A stretch of 64,000 nucleotides of DNA from Margaritifera margaritifera (GCA_029931535.1 JAQPZY010001596.1:124001-188000); one strand, 5' to 3'. Positions 34,592 through 46,674 are shown, counted from the stretch's first letter. Notes: generated by a model from the sequence alone, not told the origin. Numbers and translations are program-made.

Positions 34592-36480
34592 CATGTTACA
34601 ATCACTAGCAAAACAAACTTCTCTAAATAGCAGCTTCAGCAACAATATGAGCTGACCATTGTGAAAATGACCAAAATGTGACTTTCTTATTGTTGTTAAA
34701 ACAATCATTTTCCAAAAATATTGTCTTATCAGTTGGGGTGAGTCTGGGTATAGAATTTCATTGTTTAAGTTTCCCTAATGATGGGGTTCAGTTTACTAAC
34801 ATTGGTCCATATATTTTGGTTACCTGAGGAGTTTCCTCCCTTATACTTTGCCTCAGATTTCTTCATTGTAGCATAGATTTGACCTTCTTCACGAAATTAG
34901 TGAGAGAGCGCTGGTCAGTTTATATATGCTGTGCATCGTTCATAATTTTTAAGCACGTAGCATGCACATTTTGCAGTTGCTTTACAAGAGTTTATTTTTT
35001 GTCTCAATAAGCAACCGCTCCAAAGTCAAAAGAGGAAGCTGCATACTTTAATATCTGCGTAAAAATAATGATAAGAAATAGATCAATATTATGATTGGGT
35101 TACTGACATATCATTTCCATATGATTTACCATTTTTATATGATGATAAAAAAATTGTTTTTATATTTTCCTCTTACAAAATTGAGCAAATAATAGGAAAC
35201 ATGTAGAGACAATACATGCAAAATGTCCTAAATTTGCTGGAAATTAAGAATCTCTGAACATGAGATTTGACAATTTTCCACATTATTATTCATTTCAGCA
35301 GTAGGTTGAGTACGCCTTAATTACGAACAAATATCAAACTTCCGTTAATGGCGGGACCATAATTGGGGTTGAGTACAACGCGTCAAGTCAGATGGCATCA
35401 TGTGATTAAAACACATCTTTCCCAAGCTGAAACTGACATTACTGTTGCATTTGCATAATATACTTTTCTAATGATGCTCTTCTGCAGGTTTGTTTTCTTT
35501 GCCATTACCTTGACACTAAATGTACTCGGCGGTTAAGTGAACGGTGTTTTTTTATTTTTATTGAATGAGCATTCTGTTGAATTATATGGAATAACCCACA
35601 GGCTATTCCATTGTTTGATTCTCATAAAAGATAAATCAGTGATGGAAAGAAGAACTTGTGAACTAATCACAACTGTTAGTATTCAGTTTTTGCTTTTATC
35701 TGTTTGTCATCCTTTCCATGCGCCGTCATATCACTAACTAAAGATTATTTGCTAATGAGAGAGAGAGAGAGAGAAGAGGGGGGGATAAAATTAGTTGTTT
35801 AAACTGGGCAATGGTCTTGCTCCAGTTCTTAATAAACTTCCTGGTTTCAACTGAATCACCGGATATTGCATTGTTTTATATTATACATAAAGATGTTTTC
35901 TTCAATAAATATTGTATACAAACAAAAAAGTTTATTCCTTTGTCGATTTCCCCTGTCTGATATTTTTGTACTTTCTGTGATGATGATTGCAATAAATACT
36001 GTTGAAGTGAAACCATACAACTGTATACACGGAAAGTAATGCAGATTTAAAATATTCCATCCCCACTCTTCAAAGAAAGAGATACAATAAAAACAATTCC
36101 GTTCCTCGTGTTTCTTTTTAAGATTTTTCTATTCAATCATCTGAAATAAATGCACAAAAAGTTTCATCACGATAATTATTATATTGTATAATGTTATTTA
36201 GTTATTCAAACTTGTGCTACATAGGTGACAAATCCAGCCAGCTGTTTGTTAACTTTGTTTTCTTGGCAATTTTCATGACCTGACATCTGCGCGATTGTTT
36301 TGACAGTGGCAACACAACTTGCACTCTGACGTAAATAAAAGAAGAACAGTTGTAGGAGGATTGTCAATGTTCTTCTTGTATTCAATATGTTTTATTCTAC
36401 TGTGTTTCATTCTATAAGTTTATCATGGCGGCCCGTGAACTAACCAGGAAATATTAAAATTTCCTTGTTTTCTTCCCATA
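34592..36480. other. AT-rich intergenic with one copy of a duplicated module
   Basis: No gene was recognised. Copy 1 of the duplicated module is at 35028-35440. A (GA)n tract followed by a G-run is at 35757-35786. Confidence 0.4.
35028..35440 (+). repeat. Duplicated module, copy 1
   Basis: Shares gctgcatactt, gagcaaataatag, acatgtagagacaatac, atcaaacttccgttaatggc, ggaccataatt and cccaagctgaaactgac, in this order, with 36830-37080. Same strand, about 1.8 kb apart. Confidence 0.8.
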
Positions 36481-36484
36481 TCAC

Positions 36485-36664
36485 ATGACTTGGACCACAG
36501 TATTGAGGTCCAAGATCAAATACGACGGCAAAGCTCATTGTGGGTTAGAATGTGAAGTTCAAAGGGGAGTGAAGAAAGATGTGAGCAATGGGAGAATCAT
36601 TGCTAGTGGAGACTATTTATCAATGAAAAAAGCCGAAATAAAAGGAATACTTTCTTTTTTTTAA
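36485..36664 (+). other. Small unrecognised ORF or exon
   Basis: Open for 59 codons from an ATG at 36485, with balanced, gene-like composition (for example RSKIKYDGKAHCGLECEVQ). A pyrimidine stretch ending ccacag at 36500 could be an acceptor instead of the ATG being a start. The frame ends where the poly-T of the SINE-like insertion begins, so it may have been truncated by that insertion. No family was recognised. Confidence 0.3.
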
Positions 36665-36775
36665 ATCGGGGGTGGATGCAGGGGCAACATGCCCCCCTGC
36701 CGCAACCCAGACACCCAAGTGTGCATGTGCTGGTTGTACACTTTATCCACTCGGCCACAGTAACTCTAGGTGTAA
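36650..36775 (-). mobile_element. tRNA-related SINE fragment
   Basis: On the minus strand: tgtggccgagtggataaagt, a good pol III A-box region of a Ser/Leu-type tRNA, then a GC-rich stretch, and a short A-run (aaaaaaaaag on this strand) as tail. The B box is poor (ggttgcggcag). This is a likely retroposed tRNA-like sequence, not a tRNA gene. Confidence 0.4.
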
Positions 36776-36829
36776 AGCAATATACCACATACAGAAACGC
36801 GCTCAATAAACAAAGGCTCGAACAGTTAC

Positions 36830-37080
36830 AAACTGGAAACTGCATACTTTGACATCTGCATCAAAATAATTATAAGAATATATTTTATTTTTATATTTTT
36901 GCCTTAGAAATATGAGCAAATAATAGAATACATGTGGAGACAATACGTCCATGCATACTAAAAATTATCAAACTTCTGTTGTTAATGGCAGGACCATAAT
37001 TGCGGCTGTCAAGTATAACCCGCCAAGTGAGATGGCACCGTGTGATACAAACACAATTCCCAAGCTGAAACTGACTTCAT
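36830..37080 (+). repeat. Duplicated module, copy 2
   Basis: Second, shorter copy of the module at 35028-35440, starting aaactgcatactt and ending cccaagctgaaactgactt. Confidence 0.8.
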
Positions 37081-38010
37081 CCTTTGATAAATAAAACCTT
37101 GTCAATATTTTACAACAGTGTTCACAATGGTCACTGCCTTGATTTCTGTAGAACATCCTCTGAAGTCTAGTCTTTATTAGGGAGAGACAATTTATTTTTC
37201 CGGGGGGGGGGGGAGGGAATGTATGAAAATAATTATCTTTCTCTGATTTGGGGTATAAAAAAGATGTTATTCCGTTCCATATTTCACTTGAAATACCTTT
37301 ATATTGTGATGAAAGAACAAAAAATAGCCCTGTCGAAAAAAAAAACATTTAAGCCCCATACATTAAATGGCCAGTCCCTTACAGTACACATGCAGTCAAA
37401 ATATTCAGCCTCATGACTGTGCTATTATTGCTTAAAGACTAAGCATGCAGTTCGCATTTCAGCGTAAATTAATTGTTTTAGGTTTGTTTGTTTGTTTTTT
37501 TTAAGCAGAAGTTTATGTCAGTTTGGATTTTAATTGTCCATATCTCAGAGAATTACATTCCCTTGGAACAAAATGATAAAATTTATGCTGTTTGAGAAGC
37601 TCAGCAAGGTGTGTTTCTTGTCAAGTCAGTGCATAAGTTTGTTCATATTTCTTTGAATAAATTAAAAGCCTAAACTTATTGCAAAAGAAGTATATCAACC
37701 TTTTATAAACACTAATGTGTACTGAATATACATGACTTTTGAAACTATTTTTTAATTGTCCAAATATATGATCAAAGTAAAGACAACTGATTCTTCAGTG
37801 GTATCCAGTTGTAAATTACTCTTGATGTCTCGGTCTTTCCATAGGTGGTCTTCATTCATTTGATGTTCAAATGTCAATCAGTAATGTCGACCAGCCCCCT
37901 CCACACTGGAGTTTGACGTCAGCATGTCTGCCGAGGTGCGGTATTGATTTGTAGGTATTTATCCCTCCACCGCGGAGCTAAAGTTGAAGGGATTAAGTCA
38001 CCGCGGTTCC
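37081..38010. other. AT-rich intergenic
   Basis: G-run at 37201-37216 and T-run near 37495-37505; no coding features. A pair of caccgcgg words about 37 bp apart lies at 37970-38010, just beyond the broken end of the transposase fragment. Confidence 0.4.
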
Positions 38011-38016
38011 GAAAAA

Positions 38017-38580
38017 TCATGTGAGCTGTACTGTAGCCCTGGTGTTGCCCATTGGTGTATCCTGCAGTTGAGCTTGAAACACCATATTTACAGCAGCAGG
38101 ATTTGCACCAGGTTTATTTCTTTTTATGTCTTTATACAGCTTGTAGATTGATGACTTAAAACTGCAGTTTTTACACATTATGTTATGCTTCCAAGCAGGT
38201 CTTCCATTTTCTTTCACTAGCAATTTGGAAATCAGGTCTCTCACATCTGTTTTGATTGCTGTGATGATGGATGATATCGTTCCACATTTCATCATGCTGA
38301 GTCACTTCTGTCTCTTTCAGGGTCAGTCTTGCTTTGGATGATGGCCATACAATTCTAGAAGACCCATATGTGCAATTACAGTCTGGTGACACAACTGACC
38401 CTCACGTGTCGGCTTCGTCGCCGCTATGTGAGAAAACTTCCCTGCATCCATTCTTCTGGACGCTTGAGCAGATGCAGCACTGGAACTTGGTAGACTATCA
38501 TTTGTCAGCAATCTGACCCCTTTGTTATGTGGAATATTTGCTAGTTTATAAGAGGTTTTCTTCTTAGTGAACCCTTTCAT
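38017..38580 (-). pseudogene. Mutator-like transposase, N-terminal half
   Basis: Three overlapping minus-strand frames carry consecutive parts of one protein: MKGFTKKKTSYKLANIPHNK (start at 38580), a middle part with TLKETEVTQHDEMW (about 38310), and CKNCSFKSSIYKLYKDIKR then VNMVFQAQLQDTPMGNT (about 38170-38045). The CxxC plus F-x-S...KLY block and the Q-x-x-L-x-x-TP-x-GNT block are the conserved N-terminal features of animal Mutator-like (MULE-type) transposase proteins. Two frameshifts and a stop at 38017 break it, and the catalytic DDE core is absent. An intact protein would move DNA by cut-and-paste. Confidence 0.6.
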
Positions 38581-38589
38581 GGTTTCAGT

Positions 38590-39930
38590 TAAAATAACTG
38601 CTTGTAAAACAATAATTATCCTCTCTCTCCATTATATAATTAGGAAAAGCTGTGCTAACCTGCTATCAAAGAACTCCACCAACACTTTAATGCTATTGGA
38701 AGCCTAACATCTGAGAGTTCCTCCCTTTCATGAGTGAAAATGACATCACTACCACATTTTCTATCCCTAACTATTGTATTCAGATGATACCAAATATCAG
38801 GTGCTACCTATTATTGACAGGTCCTGGCTTAATTACTCTACACCTGATAAGGAAAACCATTGATGATTATAATAGAGGAATGGAGACGTGTTGCAAAAGA
38901 ACAAAACTTGTCAACTTCAGTTGTTAAATTTTCATGAAAATTTAATTTAAATTCAAATTTTTAAATAAGAATGTGCATCAAATTTTAAAATTCTCTCTCC
39001 TAGGAGAGTTTAACAGGCAAGTTAAATTTCTAGTAATTTCCAAATTTGTATGTCTACTAAAAACTAACTACAGTTTATTTCAAGTGTATATCTCAGTTAA
39101 TAAATTCACAATTAAAGTTAAAAGTTCATATACAAGTCTGTAATATGCATGGATCAAATTGATTGAACTTTGCACCAGTATTTCAGACAGATTTATTTTT
39201 TTATCAGGCAAGTATTTCAGACAGATTTATTTGAACACAAATAAAATGTTTTTCATTCAGATTAAAATTTCTAACCCTGATAGGTCACAATTATTACTTT
39301 TAGGTCAGTACCCACGAATGTAGTCCGAGTTTTTTTTAGATCAGTTTTTCCTATCTCATTTCGGTGGTAATACAGGAGTTAGATTTAGGCATTCTTGGTA
39401 TTGATTTAAAAGGTATTGTTTATTCCTTAGAACATGAGTGTTACGACTAGGGGTAATGTAACAAAAGAGAAGACTCCAACAAGCTTTCAAGATTTAAGAT
39501 ACAAATCTTGAATTTCCTACAATTTTAAAATATTTCAACAAACAATGAAAGTGAAAGAATTAAAAATAACTTACAGTATAGAATATCCTTAAAAGACCTA
39601 AATTGTTCTAAAGTTCACTGATCCGGAAGTCAATCCAAATATTCCGAATGAGGTATTCCGAATAAAGTAACATTCACTGTACTAATGTGTTAATAAGAAT
39701 AAGTTATATCCAAGTAATCCTTGCGAATATGGAATATCACAAGTTCTAAAAATGTTTCCGATAATTCCACGGAGCTGTATAATTATTCAGGTTGAAGAAA
39801 CAGTACTAATCCAGAATGCACTGTATTTATAATAAATATATCTCCAAAGAAGAATATCCCACACACAATGAACCAAATTTGTTTATGACCTCTCAGTTTA
39901 ATATAACTATGAAGAATACCAGAATACTAC
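38590..39930. other. AT-rich intergenic
   Basis: No coding features. A 21-bp word agtatttcagacagatttatt is directly repeated at about 39178 and 39210. Confidence 0.4.
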
Positions 39931-39937
39931 TATTAAT

Positions 39938-39939
<2 letters not shown>

Positions 39940-40021
<82 letters not shown>
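39940..40021. repeat. (TA)n microsatellite
   Basis: About 41 TA units. Confidence 0.95.
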
Positions 40022-40023
<2 letters not shown>

Positions 40024-40594
40024 CCTTAATGCGCAGAATCGAAATAAAAACCCATAATTCGTCTTCGATAAAAAACTGGGTATTTCTAAATAATTTTCTT
40101 ATAATAAACATGATTCATTCTTCGGATGTGACCTTAAACTATAATTCCTGGTCAAAACAATGTCTACTCTTAAAATTACAAGAACTAGGTCAAAAGTTCA
40201 AACCTCTCAAGCACTGAAAACATGTCACATGACTTAAGCTTAACTTAAATATCATAATGATCATGTGCTTGGGTCATGGATTTATTAATGTTTTCAATAA
40301 ATACCTTTTCCAGCAGTATATATTTTCAGTCAATCATTGTTGAATCAGACTGTACCATGTTACCGTTTCCTCGTCAGTTAAAATGGCTTTCTCCTGGCCA
40401 TTGGATATGGTTATTTTAGTGGAGAAGTAAATTGCAGAAAACATGCTGTAGTCTGAATCCACTGTGATTCAAAGCATATATTGCTGGAAAATTGAATATT
40501 TATTTTAGAAATTGATAAATCCATGTTAGTGATAATGATATATGTTTGAACTTGTACAATAAATGAGAAACCGGTATGGATATATGCTCTGCTT

Positions 40595-41945
40595 TACTGG
40601 TCAGGCCAGAAGAGCTTAGGGGATGGTGTGTTGTCCATCTGTTCATGAGGACAAGTTTGTTATCACTACTCCCACTAAATTATTTAGAGGATTTCCATGA
40701 AACTAAACAAGTGCATTCATCCCATGGTCAAGTTGGTCCTAAATAAAAATGGTTCTTCTCAGGCATCTATTATGGCCACTACAGCAGCCATCATGAAAAT
40801 CATCATAGGTACCCCTCCTGAATGGTGGCACATTGTCAAGTTTGTACTAAAAGACTTCTTATGATGTCTTGTTGGTTCTGAATGAAATTAGTGCTGATCT
40901 GATGTCTTAAATGGTATCCGTGGCAGCCATGGAAAGTTATATTGACATCGGGTTTTCACCGGAAGACTTGTTATAATGTCTAGTTACTCTAAATGAAAAT
41001 GTTTCTACTTGAACATCCAATATAGCCGCCACAGCAGCAGCTTGAAAATCTTGTTGCTACTCCTAAATGGAGGGTTTTATCAACATGGCGTTTTCACTAA
41101 AAGATTTCTTGTGAGGCCAAGTTGGTCGTAAGTGAAAATAGTGTTAATTTGACATCTAATATGGCTGCCATCTTGAAAAAATTTTTATAATGCTACTCCT
41201 CCTGAACAGAAAGTCATATCGGCATGGGTTTTCACCAAAAGACTTCTAATGATGTTTAATTGGTCCTACTTCCACAGTGGCCATGTTGAAAATCCTGTTA
41301 TTGCTACTCCAGCTGAAGGATAGTAACATCAGCATGGGGTTTTAACTACAAGACTTTGTATCGAGTCTAGTTGGTCCTAAATGAAAATTGTGCCGATCTG
41401 ACCTTCAATATGGCTACCACAGCAGCCATCTTGAAAATCTTTTTGTTGCTACTCTTCATGAATGGAAAGTCAGTCAGCATTGAGTTTTCATCGGATGTTT
41501 AATAGTGTCTAGTTTGTCTAAAATAAAAATTATGCTGATCTGATATTTGACTTGAAAATGTTATTGCTATTCCTCCTAGACGGATTTTTCATATTGACAT
41601 TGGGTTTTCTTTTGATGTCTAGTTGGTAATAATTGGAAATGGTGCCGTTCTGACATGCAGTATTTCCACCATGACAGCCGTCTTGGAAATCTTATTATTG
41701 CTATGCCTCTTAAAAAGAAAGTCTTATCGACATTGTATTTTCACCAGAATATTCAGTATTATACCTGAATGAAAATGGTGCTGATCTGACCTCAAATATG
41801 ACTGCCATGGCAGCCATCTTAAAAACTCACCAAATGTCTTTTAATGGTGTCTGGTTTGTCTTCAGTTAAAATGGTACCAATCTTGCATCCAATATGGCTA
41901 TTACAGCGGCTGATTTGAAAACCTTGTTCAAGAATATCAGAGATG
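40595..41945 (+). repeat. ~130-bp degenerate tandem repeat, about 9 copies (locus 1)
   Basis: A head (tactggtcaggccagaagagc through gtgttgtccatctgttcatg) is followed by repeated units: ttggtcctaaatgaaaatgg, a gctgatctgac word, caatatggctgcca, gcagccatcttgaaaatc, tgctactcctcctgaa, gggttttcacc, then aaagacttct. The catcttgaaaat word falls near 40788, 41037, 41167, 41285, 41427, 41553, 41683, 41812 and 41915. Units are 10-30% diverged. No coding function is apparent. Confidence 0.85.
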
Positions 41946-42130
41946 GTTTCAGCACTTGTCAGTTAAACGAAGAAATTGTCTTGAATTCCGTGACATTTTT
42001 TTGAACAGTAGAGTGTCGGGCCCTTCAGTGGACTCTCGTTTTCTAAATTACCCCACTTTTTGTCCTGATCGGGGCCATTGGGTCTTGCTTTTTTTCTTTC
42101 TGGAATGAACACTGCAGTTTAATTCCATTA

Positions 42131-42366
42131 ATTGGGGCCCTGGGTGGCTGAGTGGTCTAAGGTTCTTGCTTTTACAGCTTACTGAAATCTCGCCTCCATC
42201 CATGTGGGTTTGAGTCTCGGCCCCGGCTAACGTGGGTATGTGATATAGCTTGCCAGTAGCTTCCCGTGGGTCGGTGGTTCTTGCCTGGGTTTTCTTAGAT
42301 TCTTCCTCTACCAGATGTACTGGCTGCCATGTATAGCTTAGTATGTGCTACAGCAACAACAACATA
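42131..42366 (+). mobile_element. tRNA-derived SINE with target-site duplication
   Basis: The A box is tggctgagtgg (about 42145) and the B box gggtttgagtctc (about 42206), with tRNA-like spacing. A central part has gggtcggtggttcttgcctg, and a pyrimidine-rich stretch and ctggctgcca lead to a (CAA)n tail at 42352-42363. Both sides carry the direct repeat taattccatt (42120-42129 and 42366-42375), a 10-bp target-site duplication. The 3' part resembles SINE families common in molluscs; that match is from general knowledge. It is flanked by the two loci of the ~130-bp repeat. Confidence 0.82.
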
Positions 42367-42379
42367 ATTCCATTCATCT

Positions 42380-43425
42380 TTTTAAGTAAGAACTTTTAAA
42401 CATTGAGATCTTATTTTGAGTGGTTTATAGGATGCACAATGTTCTTGGAGTTGTGTTCCATATATGGTTGGTGTGTCGGAATCCATAAAGTTCAAAAGTG
42501 CGGAGCATGTTAAAAGAAGTAAAGAGAATGTTGTAAGTTTCTAGTTTGAGAGTCTTCCCAAGATGTTTTCCATAATGAATATTTATTAGTTTGGTTTTAA
42601 CTTGCACAGAATGAACAGGCATGTTGCTGTCATCTCCTGTTAAATTGTTTATCCTTTTATCCATCTGTTTTGAGATTATTTTGACACATTTTCTAACCAA
42701 TTCTGGGATTTTAGTGAGATGAAGGCAAAAAAATAATTATCTGAAACTGTTTGCTCTGTATTCAAGAACAAAAGCTTCCATATGTTGAAAATTCACTTGC
42801 CCAACTAAAAATGGTGCATGAAACTTTCCTGCTGTCAAGTAAAGTTTTCAATCACTCGCCGAATCAGGTGAGTGCTGTTTCTGTTGTGACCATTGTTTCT
42901 CTTTAATGAATAGGATGTTCTGTTGAAAGTCTTGCCAACATTGTTCATTAAAAAGACCCATTGTTTCTACTGGGAGTTGGTTTTCTTTTTTTTATATGCT
43001 TAAACGAGCATTTTGCTCTCACTCCTCATTACTAATAAACACTTGTCAGAGGAAGAGCATATTGGTCTTAGTTTGTAAGTACTTGTAACTGCTGCTACAA
43101 GGATCACAGAAGTTCTGGAAAACAACCTTTCACATGATAGAATTGAAGTCATCAACATCCTCAACTTCTATACCTGTCCAATAGTTGGTTGAGTGCGAGT
43201 TAATCTGGACGAGTAAATTTTTGTATACTCCGACCTATATAGATGTGGGTATAGATGTGAGTGAATATAGTAATCCTTGTGTCCATCCATCCATTGTTTT
43301 GTCCAGCCTGCAATCTGATTATTGCAACTGTCCTTAATGAATTGTAATGAAATTTTGGAGAAAATATGGTCCGCAGCTGAAGATACTTATATTGACAAAT
43401 CACTTTGCTTCTGTAATTTTTAACT
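42380..43425. other. Intergenic, no gene recognised
   Basis: A minus-strand open stretch (42425-42700, 91 codons) has mixed composition but no motif or splice context that I can defend. Short T-run near 42984. Confidence 0.4.
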
Positions 43426-43426
43426 C

Positions 43427-43770
43427 TACTGGTCAAGACAAGAGGAGCTTATATATGGGATGGTCTGATGTATGTTGTCTATCCATCCATTAGACAAAGT
43501 TTTTTATTGCTACTCGTTGTAAGGTACCTGGAGCCCTGAATCTTTACACATTCATCTCAAGGTCTAGTTAGTCCTAGAGGAAAATGTTGCCACTCGTACA
43601 TTACATACATATGTCATAGCAGCCATTTTGAAAATCTTCTCACGTCTCCTCCTGATAGAATGGTCATATCAAAATGGGGTTTTCAATAAAAGACTTCTCA
43701 TTGTATCTAGATTGTCGTAAATAATAAAATGATACTGATCGGACAGCCATATCAACATGGGCTTTTAAGC
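43427..43770 (+). repeat. ~130-bp repeat, locus 2 (head plus about 2 units)
   Basis: Starts with the same head as 40595 (tactggtcaagacaagaggagc, then gggatggtctgatgtatgttg). It carries two tail units with agcagccattttgaaaatctt, ctcctcctgatagaatgg and ggggttttcaataaaagact. Confidence 0.8.
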
Positions 43771-44538
43771 AAAAGACTTATGATGGACTTGTTTCTTCTT
43801 ACTTGCAGTCTTGTGTCCACCATATTGAAAGTCCATTCTCCAAGTCTGTTCTTGCCTGCAGTCTTGTATCCAGCATGTTGAACTCCATCCTTCAGATCTT
43901 GAGGTTTGGTAAACTGATCTGGAAATTGAAAAGGTTAAACTTTTTTGTATCGACTGTAACAGCATGGTCAGACCTAGGTATCAATTTTCTGATGGCATCA
44001 AGATTGTCCTAAACATTAGGATTCTGGGCTAAAGCTTTGTGTTGGCGTTTTTGCAATTTAGAAACAAGGGGATACACCACGGCATAGGTTGGACGTGAGA
44101 CTGTGTTATGTACAACCGTTATTGTGTCCCACTATGGCAGTGGCAGGGGCATATACATTTAGTGTACTTTGTTACTTATCCATCTGTTCATAAATGTTTG
44201 CCCATCTGTACATCACACCTTTGTTAGACTGTGCACCGAGTCAGTTTTTATGTTGGGAATCTGTGTTCCATCAGCACATTGTTAGTTTAATTTTGTAATT
44301 GTACAATAATTTATTACAAATAATGCAATGTACACTCATTATGGATCAGATGATAGTATATACGGTAGTATTTGGTGCAGTGGAAACCAGAGAATCCTGA
44401 GAAAAGCAGTGACCATGAATGAAAGACCAATGTGCACTTGCTAAAACTGGGGAGCAAACTTAATATGATCCAGGCACTATCTGAGGATGCCTTAATGCGC
44501 AACATCTACATGAGACCTCTCGATTTCAACAACTGACA
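43771..44538. other. Intergenic, no gene seen
   Basis: No supported feature. Short chance frames only. Confidence 0.35.
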
Positions 44539-44544
44539 TTGGTA

Positions 44545-45115
44545 CAAAGGTCTATGATGCAACTTTGCAGGATTCCCATATTGCAAAAGAATCAGGTCCA
44601 TGACGCTATACAACTTTGCAGGATTCCCATATTGCTAAAAAATCAGGTCCATGATGCTATACAACTTTGCAGGATTCCCATATTACAGGAACAACATATT
44701 GCTGAAGAATCAGGTCCATGATGCTATACAACTTTGCAGGATTCCCATATTGCTAAAGAATCAGGTCCATGATGCTATACAACTTTGCAGGATTCTCATA
44801 TTACAGGATTCCCATATTGCTGAAGAATCAGGTCCATGATGCTATACAACTTTGCAGGATTCCCATATTGCTAAAGAATCAGGTCCATGATGCTATACAA
44901 CTTTGCAGGATTCCCATATTACAGGATTCCCATATTGCTGAAGAATCAGGTCCATGATGCTATACAACTTTGCAGAATTCCCATATTGCTCAAGAATCAG
45001 GTCCATGATGCTATATAATTTTGCAGGATTCCCATATTACTCAAGTTTCAGGTCCATGATGCTATACAACTTTGCAGGATTCCCATATTGCAGGATTCCC
45101 ATATTGTTCAAGTTT
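44545..45115 (+). repeat. 51-bp tandem repeat, about 10 copies
   Basis: Unit: caggtccatgatgctataca, then actttgcaggattcccatatt, then gctaaagaat. The 51-bp length equals 17 codons, so frames stay open and encode repeats such as QVHDAIQLCRIPILLKN. Some units contain an extra acaggattcccatattgctg block. One isolated unit start occurs at 46675, at the edge of the CAT array. Confidence 0.92.
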
Positions 45116-45570
45116 CAGATAAGGTAGTCACACAAATATGTACCAGCAAGAAAGGGCACTGCTTTGTTTAGCATGGTAATATTTTCAGAACAATACTTTT
45201 GACAGATTAGATTGAACAAAAACTGAATCTGTTCTAAATGTAATAAATATAATTTTTACACTTGTGCTTTTCTCAGATGAAATGTATGAAGCTTGTTCCA
45301 TAATTTAAATCTTAAGCTCGCCTAATTTTGCAAACAAAAAGGGATATAAATTATTCAACCTGTTTTATAAATTTCATTTGAAATGATCACTTGCATGAAG
45401 TTCTTGCTTCGTGGTATTTTTCTGAAGACTTGTTTGTTCTGACCACTGATACTGATGTTTAGATGTGAGACCGTCAGTTTTCATACGCTGTGAAATGCAG
45501 GTCGTACAATTATAAATAACATTGGCATGTAGTTTTAACACATAATGTTCATAATCATAAGAAATAAATT
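45116..45570. other. AT-rich intergenic
   Basis: Nothing supportable seen. Confidence 0.35.
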
Positions 45571-45574
45571 TATT

Positions 45575-45720
45575 TTACCCCAGATAGCTGCAGGTGTTAT
45601 AATACTGCACAGGTCCTCCCATTACACTGCAGTTGTTATAATACTGCTCAAGACATCCCATTACAAATAGCTGCAGTTGTTATTATACTGCACAAGACTG
45701 CATTACAAGTCTTCTAAAAT
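45575..45720 (+). repeat. ~48-bp tandem repeat, 3 copies
   Basis: The units share tgcagttgttataatactgc, then caagac or caggtc and cccattaca. Copies start near 45588, 45630 and 45671. Confidence 0.7.
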
Positions 45721-46049
45721 TAAAGGTGACCAAGGGTTTTTGTGAGGAATGCATGACATTGTTTAATTGGTTCCACAAACCTATGTTCAGCCTCACAGAC
45801 TTGCAAAGGACAAGATTCATAATCATAATTTCACAAAGTAATCTATCCCTTTTGTCTTGCTTGTGAATGGTTCAACATAGAGACAGTGACTTGCATGCTG
45901 GTAATGGTGGCATAGCCATCAAGAATGGCTAGGTATTATATTAAAGTATTTGAAAGTTGTATATTTTCTGTATTATTTGCTTACTCAAAAATGAAACTTT
46001 AGATCAGTATTAAAGCATGAATCTTTCTTAAAGATTTTACAGAGTGACG

Positions 46050-46215
46050 TCAGGATTCCAAGTGTCCAGGTGAGATACCAGAATTCCATGTGTCTAGGTG
46101 AGATGTCCCAGTGAGATTCCAAGATTCCATGTGACCAGGGAAGATGCCAGGATTCCATGTGTTGTGGTGGGACGTAAGGATGCAATGCATCTTGGTGAAA
46201 GGTCCGTATTTTACT
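46050..46215 (+). repeat. ~30-bp degenerate tandem repeat
   Basis: Four to five units of the form caggattccatgtgtccagg followed by tgagatg (46050-46165), with weaker units on the right edge. Confidence 0.65.
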
Positions 46216-46384
46216 AAGAGCAGTTCTGTGTGGCATTCACCTTTTTTTAAAATTTGGTTGTGATGGTTTTCATAGTGACTGTTGATGAATAAATAACTGT
46301 TCATCAATAATTGCTTATTTTTCAGTACCTTTTCTACGAGTTTTGCTTAGAAATGGCCAAGTTTGCAATTTTTTCTAGGTAGCA

Positions 46385-46585
46385 AGGGTATGTTGAAAAT
46401 ATTTCTCTATTGAATACATTCCTTGTCATATTAACATTAGCAAATAAATTATGCTGCCTCTCGACTCCAGCCCTCACGGAAAAAGAAGGTTATGTTGAAA
46501 ATACTTTTCCGTTGAATACATTCCTCATCACAGTAATATAAGGAAATAAATTATGCTACCTCTCGACTCCAGCCCTCACAGACAG
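46385..46585 (+). repeat. ~104-bp tandem duplication
   Basis: ggtatgttgaaaatatttct through ctctcgactccagccctcac (46388-46477) is repeated with few changes at 46488-46579. Confidence 0.85.
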
Positions 46586-46674
46586 ACACAAATAAAGTCT
46601 TTCCCATTTATATAACATATCGAGAAAGGGGAAAGTTTTTACCCATTACATCCCCCAATCACAGCTAGGTGGTA

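Noticed and set aside
35537..35737. Possible third His-Me nuclease piece (YGITHRLF resembles the AHRL block)
   Set aside because: The CxxWxG and SHLCHN blocks are absent around it; a chance resemblance is more likely.
42140..42225. tRNA gene with Ser/Leu-like A and B boxes
   Set aside because: No proper cloverleaf 3' end; it continues into a SINE body with CAA tail and target-site duplication.
42425..42700. 91-codon minus-strand frame
   Set aside because: Balanced composition but no motif, splice context or repeat-family match.
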